From NCBI RefSeq assembly GCF_026262505.1, contig NC_067203.1, positions 6,448,001-6,512,000 on the forward strand: a stretch of 64,000 nt of DNA, written 5' to 3'. The DNA is from Trichomonas vaginalis G3. Taxonomy: Eukaryota; Parabasalia; Trichomonadida; Trichomonadidae. The translations under genes were made by a program, and so were the position numbers. The notes beneath the pieces were generated by a model. The model worked only from the letters and a program-made list of their open reading frames with translations, was not told where the DNA came from and ran no database searches. Shown here in pieces: positions 11,301-20,705 of the stretch. Each line of letters opens with the position of its first letter. The stretch's first letter is position 1.

Positions 11301-12116
11301 AGATGGTATAATGAAGTCACCCATTGCAATAAACTTCTGAAACATCTCAAGAATCTGATCATAAAAAGTATCTGGCGCTGCAAACGCAATTTGAATGAAT
11401 AACTGAGGTACATCGACCATGGCTATCTGTTTGTATTTGTTTGTGTCCTTGAGAGAATCAGGAGCTTCGAAAACTAACTTTTGAATGATATTTAGCAAAA
11501 CTGAGAGAGAGTTTTCTTGTAGAGATGGACCGATGAATTTAACAATTGTAGAAACTGTTACTTTATAATCTGAAATGGCTATTTTGTCCATTGATTGTAA
11601 TGAATTTTGTAATACTTCAATAAATGATGTTAAGACTGTTTCCACGGCCTTTCTATTTTCTACATTTGGATTCGTATCTAATTGCGCTAATGTTGCTGAT
11701 AAAAAGTCTTGTAAATCATCGTTATGAAGATATAATTGTTGATTTTGAGATTTAATGAATGCAGATAAGCATTTGATCACTTCATTATATTGTGGTGATT
11801 TATGTTCTTGGAGTATATCGATTAGTTTATGAAGAATTAATGTAGATGTGTTTGCAGCCAAGAAAAACTCGAGTTCTCTTGCAGAAAATAAGTTGCAAAG
11901 TGTTTCAATGCATTGAACTCTGATGTTTTTCTTTTCTACTGAGAGTAATGCTATTATTAAATCAATAGTTATTGAAACATCAGATTGTTGAAGTGAATTA
12001 ATTGCTTTTGTAAGCTTTTCTTTTAGGTCCTTCTCCTTTTTAAAGAATGAATTCCCATTTAACTCTTCAAGAAATGGCTTTATTACCGAGATTTGACCCT
12101 GAATTGGATCGCTCAT
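8394..12116 (-). CDS. Large Arf guanine-nucleotide exchange factor (Sec7 domain, BIG/GBF type)
   Basis: A protein of about 1,240 residues that activates Arf GTPases on Golgi or trans-Golgi membranes. The start is set at MSDPIQGQISV (12116); the open frame extends 22 codons further but that extension looks like leader. Helical HEAT-like armadillo sequence (DCB/HUS type) fills residues 1 to about 385. The Sec7 domain is at about 390-570, with the catalytic glutamate in FLLPGEAQQIDRVM (E481) and the motif SFSIIMLQTDLHNENI. The remaining 650 residues are helical HEAT repeats, as in the HDS domains of BIG1/2 and GBF1. It is shorter than human BIG1 (about 1,850). Downstream of the Sec7 domain the conservation is weak. 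Confident on Sec7, less so on BIG versus GBF. Confidence 0.88.
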   Translation of the reverse strand: MSDPIQGQISVIKPFLEELNGNSFFKKEKDLKEKLTKAINSLQQSDVSITIDLIIALLSVEKKNIRVQCIETLCNLFSARELEFFLAANTSTLILHKLIDILQEHKSPQYNEVIKCLSAFIKSQNQQLYLHNDDLQDFLSATLAQLDTNPNVENRKAVETVLTSFIEVLQNSLQSMDKIAISDYKVTVSTIVKFIGPSLQENSLSVLLNIIQKLVFEAPDSLKDTNKYKQIAMVDVPQLFIQIAFAAPDTFYDQILEMFQKFIAMGDFIIPSFPAIIAQLITPAFESKSQSIVKAVSYLEAISSLESHVLLTVFAMCDCSSTDSYRVFENLVNSITQCILLFSSNATVAISCLRCLDSILISFRNFFLTAGAKSDDEKSDNERFVLEKKMTMEGCAAIFNKSIKQGIQSLIQSELVEDDLYKIGVFLRSSPLLNPTNISEYIVKPENQKALEGFISTFNFQKVTLDQALRDLCSSFLLPGEAQQIDRVMICFSKKYHEDNPEIMTEDAAYAISFSIIMLQTDLHNENIKRKITCEEWIKNTREVEFAREVPLSDLNDIYERVKNKPLKMKTIFTTDGNQEQNQKKSRQLLRDLMERSNKEGLPSLSRELLILIIERLWPSLFACLSLLLSNYAIPEIVQVDLDCISQLIFFLSNFSMQKELESILSFLCNYCQISNGQCQTLAISKACSLAKECGEGFGNSWTYLLQLFSKIYTWGSNDLEAIDSSAKQNTKTTTEINHTQEIDSVFMNAKCLPGFAYVEFVKAMCNVATEELCMNPPVIFTLQKIIELMKESFDRVRFIWIQSWMLVRAQFNRTACLGHNEISMYAIDGLRQVVISCFNFKEMWSQFQIDILSPFLTIFMNNCLLEPRKLVLSIVEVVIPKIDTAWDVIIELLEAASCDSEISIIQSSFQIFSNNYLQIPTRHDLKVFLIMANYIIQQYVPSLNLESAKLLPKKSEETQEITSEYIEVLPSIIYTTDNKNVIEFVTDSYFILLNKYIQKQDKIQTIAEHIMPIFAQTPLISVPFMYKSMSKYLISCSTNENDMIIPQTLIPWASSMFIQLMDFEIIHVFIEETAKVSILNEEMKEIATKSISLVLNNDSLQEQAKEYPKLLEDALVFVKENKLPKVSLLISKISSKLKLVQVESLSIEIIFSFLSEGALQDDEVADAVICALKMLNEMNQNKLTLKVVEKIVGESKSMNSRFFKQKKNEAIVACLEFLSNPSQEIRELVKSLALSLVDL

Positions 12117-12663
12117 CGGATTTATAAAAAAAAACCTAACCAACGAATAACTTGGATAACTGCAGCCATCATTCAAAAACAATGAAACTATTAATACTCA
12201 CAGAGGAAACATTTCGATATCTTGATTTTGAAAAATTTCTTCATTACAAAAACTTAAATTGGATAGCTAAGGATAATGCCTTTAAGCAGAAAAACTTATG
12301 TTTTTTATGGTGCTTTTGACATACGAAAATATTGCATCAATAAAATTTATTCAATTTGAAACTTGTATCTTCAGAGCATGAAATATGTTTCGTTTGCTTA
12401 AGTTTTTAATTCTCTAAGATTGTGATATCGATACAACCTTATAAGATGTCCAATCAAACAATCATTGAAACGAGTAAATTAAGAATATTAGTTTTAATGT
12501 ATAGATCATATCATTGGATTCAATGCTAATTTGAATATCCTTGGAATTAGTTTTATTTGATGGAAAAATATTAAAAAAAAAATTAAAAAATATATCTTGT
12601 AATTCGAAAAATCAAACAAATAACATTTATCAAATATAAATAACATCTAATTCTATGCATATA
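12117..12663. other. AT-rich spacer, nothing recognised
   Basis: Between the ArfGEF start and the 3' end of the UBL-UBA gene. It contains poly-A/T runs and no supported gene or repeat. Confidence 0.35.
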
Positions 12664-13497
12664 TTAATGAGTGAGGATAAATAATGCGGCATCAAAATTT
12701 CGATCAGAATCATTATAAGCGTTGAATGCAGAATGGAAATCTGTATTTGCTAGCCTCATTAATTCTCTAATTTCACCTAAATCGTGTGCGGAAATTGTAA
12801 TTGTTCCTTCGATTTCCTGTTCTCCATCTTCTTCACCTTCAGAATAGTCCTCACTCATATTATCTTCTTCGTCGTCGAATAGCATGCTATTATCATATAA
12901 TTCTTCCTCTTCCTCTTGATCCCGTTCGTAGCCGCTTGAATAATTGATTCTATTAATTGCTTCATCTGAACTTTCATCTACTGAGTCATCATCTGATCTG
13001 TTTAGTTGAAGTAAATGATTTGGAGCATTTATTAGTGTTGGAATACCGCTAAGACTCCCGGATAGCAATAAAGATGCTGCATTATTTGGATCGTAGCTAG
13101 TAATCCGGAGAGCACGTTCACATTCTGATCTTTCAAAGCCTAATTCAACCAAATTTGTAATTAGTTCTTCAAAATTTGGAGGATCTGTTTCATCGCGTCT
13201 TTCTAATCGAAGTTGTGCCAAAGCTGCGAGTGGATTAATGGGATGATATAAAAAGTTGAAAGCATCGATTCGTCGTTTTTCATGCTTGTTATGCACTATA
13301 ATAAAATTTTCATTCACCCCTTCAAGGTTATTTACAATTTCGTCGTCGTTTAATATACGACCTTTATAGATTAAAGAGATTTCGCCATCAAGGTTCCCAG
13401 TATCTCCGACAACCTTTTTTGCTTCTTTGACGGTGACGTCAGTTTGTGGCTCTAACTTAATCTCCCCGCCATTTATGAACTTAAATATAATTCCCAT
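12664..13497 (-). CDS. Ubiquitin-like / UBA-domain shuttle-type protein
   Basis: A 277-residue protein. Residues 1 to about 70 are a ubiquitin-like fold (MGIIFKFINGGEIKLE start, SLIYKGRILNDDEIVNNL around the equivalents of ubiquitin 43-60). A UBA domain follows at about 102-142 (LVELGFERSECERALRITSYDPNNAASLLLSG). A long acidic linker leads to a UBA-like helical end (about 235-277, AHDLGEIRELMRLANTDFHSAF). The UBL-UBA-UBA order is that of Rad23/Ddi1/Dsk2 receptors that carry ubiquitylated proteins to the proteasome. The XPC-binding and Sti1 regions of Rad23 and ubiquilin were not seen, so the exact orthologue is uncertain. The start at 13497 is chosen because the UBL begins exactly there. Confidence 0.8.
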   Translation of the reverse strand: MGIIFKFINGGEIKLEPQTDVTVKEAKKVVGDTGNLDGEISLIYKGRILNDDEIVNNLEGVNENFIIVHNKHEKRRIDAFNFLYHPINPLAALAQLRLERRDETDPPNFEELITNLVELGFERSECERALRITSYDPNNAASLLLSGSLSGIPTLINAPNHLLQLNRSDDDSVDESSDEAINRINYSSGYERDQEEEEELYDNSMLFDDEEDNMSEDYSEGEEDGEQEIEGTITISAHDLGEIRELMRLANTDFHSAFNAYNDSDRNFDAALFILTH

Positions 13498-14701
13498 TAA
13501 ATTAATTTGAGAACAAAAAAACAAACACTTTACGAGGCAAATTTTTTTAAGAATCTAAAGATGATAATAATATTCCAAATATGTAATATATTATCAAAGT
13601 GAAGCATTAATTATTTGATATATGGTGATTTTTAATTTTTCCGAATGCCTCAGAAAATTGTGAGTAAACAATTTATTGGTACGTCAATAATAATATACAT
13701 GATGGCTTGCTCAAAAAGTACATGTTTGGGCTAATCAATTTTGGCTGCATATTTGCGTATATCATTTTAATTAGGATCTATATCACCCAGAGATTGTTTA
13801 GGATTAAAGTTGTTCAAAATTGGACGGGACTAAATTCCAATTACAAATCGATATCTATAGTAAGTATTGAATGCTAATAATTTTTATAACGTAAAAGTAA
13901 CATGATGCATGGAAATTGTAAATTTTGGTTTAACATTGTTTTCTTCAAAATGGAGAATAATGTCTTGAATCATGTTAGGGCACTGATTATTTAGGCAGAA
14001 ATGTGGAGCATATGCTGACAGATCTCTAATTTTTGAAGTGAGTGGGAACTTGTAAAGAACTCTTCAAGAAGAATGGCATCTATCAATTTAATATTTTTGC
14101 ATTTAGGTTGAATTTTAGCGTAAGAATCTTTATTCAATATTTGGATTCATATTAAGATTTAATGAAGTTTGATAAGCATTATTAACATCAGTGAAGATTT
14201 TTGCTATTATGGTAGTTTTTTTATGCCCGGATATTAAAATTTTGAAAGTTTTTTATAAGTTTGCATGATTTGGGATTTTATAGGATCACCCTTGACCTTA
14301 AATATGCCAACGGTCCTATTTTGATTACTTGATAATCCATGAATAATAAAATTTCAATCACATTTTACCTAATAAGAGGATGGTAAAATTTTACTTCAAC
14401 TAAACAGATCAGATGATGGTTTGTAAAAATAGTACAATGTGCAGTTTTTTTTCAAATGTGTATTGTTCAAAGTCAAAAGTGAAATTTTGAAATCATAATG
14501 TTACACCAATACTTTGTTAAATTTATATTGGTTCAAGTTTTCAATTAAATAACATCACTCAGAATTATTATTTTTTTGCCTAAAATGATTTTTATTTTAT
14601 AATTCATTAGTATTAACTATGATCTAAATAAATAAATAAAAATTTTTTAGAAACAATTAATAGATTAGTTTTTACCAGATTTTCTGAAAGCATTTTTTTA
14701 A
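13498..14701. other. 1.2-kb AT-rich spacer, no gene seen
   Basis: No open frame with credible composition, no tRNA-like fold and no terminal repeats were recognised. The sequence is strongly AT-rich throughout. Confidence 0.4.
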
Positions 14702-15091
14702 ATGCGAAAGAAGGCATGTAGCATTGCAAAGATAATAATTGAAGGAGATGATTGCGATGTTGTATATGCGGTGAAAAGCAATGGAACATTAGTCCTTCCA
14801 AAGAAGAAACCAAGGAATCAAATTGATATGAAAAATGCTTTTTTAAAGTATGCTTATGAACTTGACCCAAAAAACTCCACAGTAAATGGGCCAATGTTTC
14901 CAATTCCTAAAATAAAAACTTTCATTGACAAACCTTTCAATGAATCAAATTTAAATCAGATAAGTTCTGAAAATCAATTGTTGCCAAGCATAACAGAGAC
15001 AACTAATTTAGGTAAAGAAGATGATTTCGATGATTTTGACGATTCATCATATTTTAGTAGAGCGTCACAGACAAATGTAGAAATTTTTTAA
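14702..15091 (+). CDS. Hypothetical 129-residue protein
   Basis: Open frame starting directly after a T-run. It encodes a basic N-terminal half (MRKKACSIAKIIIEGDDCD..., several KK pairs) and an acidic tail with a DDFDDFDDSSYF motif. No membrane segment or known domain is recognised. Support comes from non-random composition and isolation from other genes; an overlapping minus-strand frame (14613-14903) looks weaker. The FDDF-type acidic motif could be a short linear binding motif. Function unknown. Confidence 0.4.
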   Translation: MRKKACSIAKIIIEGDDCDVVYAVKSNGTLVLPKKKPRNQIDMKNAFLKYAYELDPKNSTVNGPMFPIPKIKTFIDKPFNESNLNQISSENQLLPSITETTNLGKEDDFDDFDDSSYFSRASQTNVEIF

Positions 15092-15213
15092 ATTTATTGA
15101 TGTGTTTATCCCAAATGTAATGAAAAATAAACATTTTAAATCTTAAGGAAGATTTAATGATAATATAAGAACAAAATATTTAATACATGAGTGAAACATC
15201 TCTAAAGTGTAAT

Positions 15214-16454
15214 AAACAGAAATTCATCAAAAGTGACAGCTCTCAATTTTTTGACATTTGTAAATTCTAAATTGAATGAGAAAAATGAAATAATACTAAG
15301 CATAATACAATATTCTAGATTTAATTATAATTAGGAAAAAATTAGTTTTGAGAGTACTTTTCATAGGCATATAGAATGAAATCTTCTGAAAAATAATATC
15401 ACATAAACTCATATTATTTTCTAATATATAACTATTTTATATAAAAATCAAATTCAATGATCTTAAAAGCGAAGGATAAACCTCAAAATTTACGAATATA
15501 ATGAGTGGGAATATAATGCTTATCTATCATAAAACCATATGAAATATCAATTTTTGCTTTACGCCTAATTTTTGACGACAATTAGCAAAAAATGTTAAAT
15601 GTTAACACTCAGTCCATTTGAATATGAAAAATAAAATTGACTTTGATTAAATGTTTTTATTTATCATGCAATTCTTCTTGCGACCAAAGATTTGAATAAA
15701 AGTTCAAAAAATAAGATAGCTTAAAAAGTAATATACGGTAGTGTTTACTAATAGATGAATAGTATATAAATTCTATTAAAATGGATTTGATCCAAAAAAA
15801 TATAAAACCAAAAATAATTTATAATTTAAATGAAGAAGTAATTTAAAACGATTTTATTTATGATCAAATTTTATATATTTTTTTGGATCAAATCCATTTT
15901 AATAGAATTTATATACTATTCATCTATTAGTAAACACTACCGTATATTATTTTTTAAGCTATCTTATTTTTTGAACTTTTATTCAAATCTTTGGTCGCAA
16001 GAAGAATTGCATGATAAATAAAAACATTTAATCAAAGTCAATTTTATTTTTCATATTCAAATGGACTGAGTGTTAACATTTAACATTTTTTGCTAATTGT
16101 CGTCAAAAATTAGGCGTAAAGCAAAAATTGATATTTCATATGGTTTTATGATAGATAAGCATTATATTCCCACTCATTATATTCGTAAATTTTGAGGTTT
16201 ATCCTTCGCTTTTAAGATCATTGAATTTGATTTTTATATAAAATAGTTATATATTAGAAAATAATATGAGTTTATGTGATATTATTTTTCAGAAGATTTT
16301 GTGTTCTTCTTCAAAATTTTACTTTTTTATTAAAAAGAATCTTTACAAAATATATATTTACTTTAATTAATATTTAAAAACGTGCTCTATCAAAAGTTCC
16401 AAAAATTCAATATTTTAGCTTTTCTGAGGTGTCACTTTTGATGAATTTCTGTTT
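15214..16454. repeat. Large near-perfect palindrome (426-bp arms) inside a 25-bp inverted pair
   Basis: The arms 15379-15804 and 15874-16299 are reverse complements of each other over 426 bases. In the stretches I compared only one difference was noticed (near 15733 against 15945). The spacer is 69 bases. Further out, a 25-base pair (15214-15238 and 16430-16454) is again exactly inverted, while the roughly 140 bases between it and the arms are unrelated. The palindrome has no coding content. A foldback transposon, a recent inverted duplication or an assembly fold-back could produce it; no target duplication was found at either boundary. Confidence 0.9.
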
Positions 16455-16943
16455 ACAACATAAAGGAAAATTCGATAATTCTCATTTATCAACCATAAAT
16501 GGTCATCTTAAAATAAAATAGTTGGAATATATATTCAGTGTTAGAAGTATACATATTCAACTATTAGAGAATTACTTTTTTTTGAAAAAATTGTGGTTTC
16601 AAAAATGCTCAGAAAAAAAAAGTCGTAAATCCGAAAATTTCCATTTATCAAACATATCAATATGAACGTGCTCCAAACTTATTTCTTCCGATTTTAATGT
16701 TAAAATTGAAAAGGAGAGAGTCGGCAAAAAAATCTCAAAAAATGTGGAATATATTAGGAAAAGTGACAACATAAAATGTTCGTAGCGGGGATGATATTTT
16801 TTGTGGTAAAATAGAGTATAATAAATCCAACTAACAGATAACAAGTGCAATGGATGTCCGTATCGCATGGAAGTCATTTGGGTATGTATATGTGCAATGA
16901 TTTTATCGAATTTTCATAGTCAAATTTTTCATGAGCTCACTTT
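16455..16943. other. Spacer, no supported gene
   Basis: Contains a 92-codon minus-strand frame (16599-16877) of hydrophobic, unpatterned composition that I do not accept as a gene. Confidence 0.35.
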
Positions 16944-16945
16944 TT

Positions 16946-17668
16946 AAGGGTGGCGGAAAGTGATGTGACCGAATAACAAATGTGAAAATAACTAAATAAA
17001 TATTTGAAATTCTTTTGTTATAGTAGCATTACTAAATAGTGTATACAAATAAGTATTTACTACAAAGTTTGCGTAGTCTGAGATCTCTATCTGGTAGAGA
17101 AATAATGAATTAATATCAAAAATACTTAAGGTATGCAATATAGGTACATAGATCTATCTTTCCTATTGAACAAAACACATATTTATTAAATTCGTCTAAG
17201 ATGCAATAAGTGATGAGATCTGGAACTACTTATAAAATTTGCACAAAATCAATGTATGAGAATAAACAACACATAAATTCCAATTTCATCCGATACTTTT
17301 CTTTACAGTTTGCACATATTCAGAGTTTAATTAGATTTGTATCTAGTCTTTCAATATAAGATAAGGAGTCTTTCTTCATATTTAAATATATATAAGATGT
17401 TGTTTTCTATGTTTTCTATTGAGCATATTTTGTGCTTAAAGCTTCAATCATGAGATGTTTAAATTTTTTACACATATCATACGTGAAATTCAAATATTAT
17501 CATAGGAGGGAAAACCAAAAGCTTTCATATATGATAATGAAATTATGGCACACATATACTACTACAAATGAATTTTGTATCCATATAATTTTTCCCAAAA
17601 GATATCAAAAATATGACAAGATAATAGCATTTTATTTTTGGTCATTCATTTCACTTTCCGCCACCCTT
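16946..17668. mobile_element. MITE-like DNA element with TTAA/TA-flanked inverted ends
   Basis: TTAAGGGTGGCGGAAAGTGA at 16944-16963 is repeated as an exact reverse complement at 17651-17670, about 725 bp apart. The flanking TTAA (or TA) is shared by both ends, which fits either a piggyBac-like TTAA duplication or a Tc1/mariner/IS630-like TA duplication. No transposase is encoded; the interior is AT-rich with only random frames. The identical 20-bp ends suggest a fairly young copy. Confidence 0.7.
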
Positions 17669-17670
17669 AA

Positions 17671-18007
17671 GGGTACACTTACCACTTTCTGACATTCTTT
17701 CAATTTTTTTGACACACAAGCTTTCTATCCCAATAACCTAAGGTCAAATGTTAATATTTCTGGTCAGGAGAAAGTAAATATAAATCACTATATAGTACCT
17801 AATATGGCAGCTATACTTTTCTGCTATTAAAATAAAGATATATTGATTTTTTTGGGGTTTACATGGGGTGCAAAAAATGCGCAAAAACGATTATTTAAAA
17901 TTGAATCTGCGCATATTTTGCGCATTTGAAAAAGTTTGGAGTTGACTATTATAGTATGTCAATTAAAAAAAGTTTTGAATTGAAATTACAAATATAAACT
18001 TTATTTC
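17671..18007. other. AT-rich spacer
   Basis: Lies beyond the MITE and before the capping-enzyme 3' end. It includes two GCGCA-containing direct motifs (around 17877-17930, TGCGCA repeated) and nothing else recognised. Confidence 0.3.
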
Positions 18008-19693
18008 TTATTTTTTAGGGAACATTTTTGCTATTGTGTCAAAGTTAATATTATCTTCAATTGACTTGAAGACACCAGCGAATGTTGTGTATACGTTTGG
18101 AGTATCTTTATCTTCTCTGATTCTCAAAGGCCTCCAACCAGCTTTAAACCAACAATTTATTGGATCATTTTCGATATCTTCCTTCTTCAAATCGAGAACT
18201 GCTTCGCAAATAGCTCCATCCTTTACACCCAATCCATCTGCGAAGTCTAATATAGATATAGGAATGTTTTCCTGGAATTTTTCATCATTTTTAACGTAAT
18301 TTGTAACAGACATGTAATAAATTCCATTGTGGAGCTGTATTTTGAAATCTGTAGAGTTCAATTCGATGGGTTTCATCTTCAGTATCTGATCGCATCTACC
18401 GGGAACAAACTCTAAATCAAGTGGAGTGAAAATGGCACCATCGGTATCATGTGTCACTTTTGTCATAATGTATTCTTCCAAGTCACGAATGTTTTGGAGC
18501 TCCCACTGGAGTTTTTCTTCGATATGGAAGTCTTCGCGTGTAAAAGCGCCTGGATTACGATTGAAATACATCTTGCGGAAAGGTACAACTCCTTTCTTCG
18601 AATAATCCATTCGTAAATCCCACGTATGATTAGTTAAATTCAATCCTTCAAAGCAAAGTACATCGAAAATCAAGAAATGAGGTTTGTCATCACCTTTCGA
18701 AACTACTAATTCGCCATCCAGTAAAGTATTTTCCATTGGTTGGCCTTTTCTTGTTACTAGAGTAACGTTGACCTTCCTAATTGAGTTCTTTCTGTCAATT
18801 AAATACGTGTTCTTGTGGAAAGCGTAAAGGAAATAGCGAACACCATCTGATTTGTAAGTTGCAAGATATCTTTTTTGCGTAAGTTGCATTTTGTTCTCTG
18901 ATGTAATAGAGATTGGATTGGAGCCTGGAAATCTGCCATAATTTACACTGCAAATCTTTGAAATTTCTGATGTAATCGCTGAATCTCTGAAATGTGTTCC
19001 GACATTTTCTAAAGTCTGTGTTTCGTTGACAATGGGTTTCTCAACTCTGAAGTGTGGTAATGTGCTGGGATCTGGAAATTCCCATTTCGGCTTTTTGATA
19101 TTTTTGATTTCGCTTGGAGGAACGTGGAATAGCTCGGAAAGAGTTTGTGTTTCATCAACCTGGTAAATTTGACATAAAACTTGGATGTAGTCGACCTTAT
19201 AAATTCCTGGAGAACGAACAGAGGCAAAAAGCTGAAGAGCTTGAAGTAATGTGTAGTGCAACTTGTCAACAAGATAACGGACTATCATATATCCAGTTCT
19301 GTTGAAGCCGTGTGTACAATGGACTGCAATGAGAGTATTATCTGGTAATTGTTGGAATTCTTCAATAGTTGCTAAAAATTTTGCATATTCGTCTGATGTT
19401 GGTGCTGTTTCGTGACCTCGGCAAGGAATATGGCGCCATTTAACTCCATTTAGATCATTTACTGAGTAAAATACATCTGTATTTGCGAGAGAAATAACAA
19501 CTTCAATTTCGCGACCAAGCTTACGTTGTTCTTCTTGAAAAATACTGAATGTAAAACGATGTTTTTCATATAAATCTGAATATTTATCAGCCAATGGGGC
19601 CTTTAATGGAATAAAGTGTGTATTTGGAACTCTGTCACCAAACTTTGGACAGTTGATCCATCTTTTTGGTGGAGTAAATTTATTATCAGTCAT
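18008..19693 (-). CDS. RNGTT: Bifunctional mRNA capping enzyme (RNA triphosphatase-guanylyltransferase)
   Basis: Caps nascent RNA polymerase II transcripts in the nucleus: it removes the 5' gamma-phosphate, then transfers GMP. The 561 residues carry an N-terminal cysteine-phosphatase-type triphosphatase with the P-loop HCTHGFNRTG (H125, C126, R132). This is followed by a nucleotidyltransferase domain with motif I KSDG (lysine 281, the GMP attachment site), motif III DGELV (326-330), motif IIIa FLIFDVLCF, motif IV DGAIF (418-422) and motif V LKMKP (438-442). A C-terminal OB-fold-like region follows. This is the animal/plant arrangement, not the metal-dependent triphosphatase of fungi. Length is close to human RNGTT (597). 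It is divergent from the 19778 gene with only 84 bases between starts. Confidence 0.95.
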   Translation of the reverse strand: MTDNKFTPPKRWINCPKFGDRVPNTHFIPLKAPLADKYSDLYEKHRFTFSIFQEEQRKLGREIEVVISLANTDVFYSVNDLNGVKWRHIPCRGHETAPTSDEYAKFLATIEEFQQLPDNTLIAVHCTHGFNRTGYMIVRYLVDKLHYTLLQALQLFASVRSPGIYKVDYIQVLCQIYQVDETQTLSELFHVPPSEIKNIKKPKWEFPDPSTLPHFRVEKPIVNETQTLENVGTHFRDSAITSEISKICSVNYGRFPGSNPISITSENKMQLTQKRYLATYKSDGVRYFLYAFHKNTYLIDRKNSIRKVNVTLVTRKGQPMENTLLDGELVVSKGDDKPHFLIFDVLCFEGLNLTNHTWDLRMDYSKKGVVPFRKMYFNRNPGAFTREDFHIEEKLQWELQNIRDLEEYIMTKVTHDTDGAIFTPLDLEFVPGRCDQILKMKPIELNSTDFKIQLHNGIYYMSVTNYVKNDEKFQENIPISILDFADGLGVKDGAICEAVLDLKKEDIENDPINCWFKAGWRPLRIREDKDTPNVYTTFAGVFKSIEDNINFDTIAKMFPKK

Positions 19694-19721
19694 CTAAAAC
19701 AAAAAAAAAAAAAATTATATT

Positions 19722-19751
19722 GGGGGAGATTCAAAATTAAAAGATCCCCCC
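19722..19751. promoter_or_regulatory. G-run / C-run inverted repeat in an 84-bp divergent promoter
   Basis: GGGGGAGAT and GATCCCCCC form an imperfect inverted repeat, the only GC-rich sequence between the capping-enzyme start (19693) and the membrane-protein start (19778). A symmetrical binding site serving both genes is a reasonable inference. Confidence 0.35.
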
Positions 19752-19777
19752 TTCTTATTTTTATTTTTTTTTTAAAG

Positions 19778-20542
19778 ATGCCATTCGGATTTAATGGAAA
19801 TAGGTTTAATACAACAGAAGAATTCTTGAATTTCCATGCTCCTATTGGGATCAAAGCGTGGGCCGGAATTAAGATCTTGTTGCGCGTTATTTTTTCAATT
19901 CGATTATTTTCCGTAATATTTCCATTTCCGAACTTTAGTCACTTTAAAACAGTAATGCCCTCAACATTCACACATATGTCATGGTTTGAATTCTTTGTTT
20001 CAATGATTGAATCTGCTGCATTCCAACAAACGGGAGCTTTAGACTACTTGTTTAATATTCATTCATTTAACTCGATGTTGTTGGCAAATATGGCATCATT
20101 TAAGATTGTTTCATATTTATTTGCATTATCTTTCCTGATTAAGTATCTCCTCGAAGCTGCTGAGCTTGCAGTCAAATATCTTAATGAGCCACCGTACAAT
20201 AACCCGATTTTTTCTGAATTAAAGAAATTAACCGAATCTCGAAAAGTTATCCTGACTCTTAAGTATATCCAATGCTATACACTGTTAGAACTTTTACTCT
20301 ACAAGATGATTCTGAAAGTAAGCGCCAAAAGAACCTTATTTTTGCTATATTATTTTATTTATCAAATTACCCTCGCGAAATCCGACATTGACTATTGCAA
20401 TATTTGGGGAAAATTCGATAAATTCTGCTTATCCACTATAAAGAAGTTTCCTAACCAAGAAAAAATTTGTATTGTTTATACGATCCTATCGGAAAAGTTA
20501 AAAGCTATTATTCGGTTTATTTCTAATGTTCGTGAATTGTAA
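19778..20542 (+). CDS. Multi-membrane-segment protein, unknown family
   Basis: A 254-residue protein beginning MPFGFNGNRFNTTEEF; this ATG (19778) is preferred over a longer frame opening at 19616 because the upstream part would overlap the capping gene. Hydrophobic stretches appear at about residues 25-48, 85-130, 165-190 and a possible one at 180-200, separated by basic loops. The layout resembles TMEM33/Pom33-like or PEX11-like membrane-shaping proteins, but no diagnostic motif was seen. It shares a short divergent promoter with the capping enzyme. Confidence 0.65.
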   Translation: MPFGFNGNRFNTTEEFLNFHAPIGIKAWAGIKILLRVIFSIRLFSVIFPFPNFSHFKTVMPSTFTHMSWFEFFVSMIESAAFQQTGALDYLFNIHSFNSMLLANMASFKIVSYLFALSFLIKYLLEAAELAVKYLNEPPYNNPIFSELKKLTESRKVILTLKYIQCYTLLELLLYKMILKVSAKRTLFLLYYFIYQITLAKSDIDYCNIWGKFDKFCLSTIKKFPNQEKICIVYTILSEKLKAIIRFISNVREL

Positions 20543-20705
20543 GTAAATTCGTTTTGTTTATCCAAAATTTCGTTTTTATTTTTTTTTCCATGTTCGTAAT
20601 GTAAAATATTTTTGAATTAAGGTGAATGTTGAAAGTAACATATTAACATAAATAAAGTTTAAGTATTTGAACAGAAATAAAAAAGAAAGAGTATAAATTA
20701 TGATA

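Noticed and set aside
12117-12182. Upstream extension of the ArfGEF frame
   Set aside because: It adds 22 unconserved residues; the ATG at 12116 gives a normal N-terminus.
16599-16877. 92-codon minus-strand frame
   Set aside because: Hydrophobic, unpatterned composition with no initiator or family feature.
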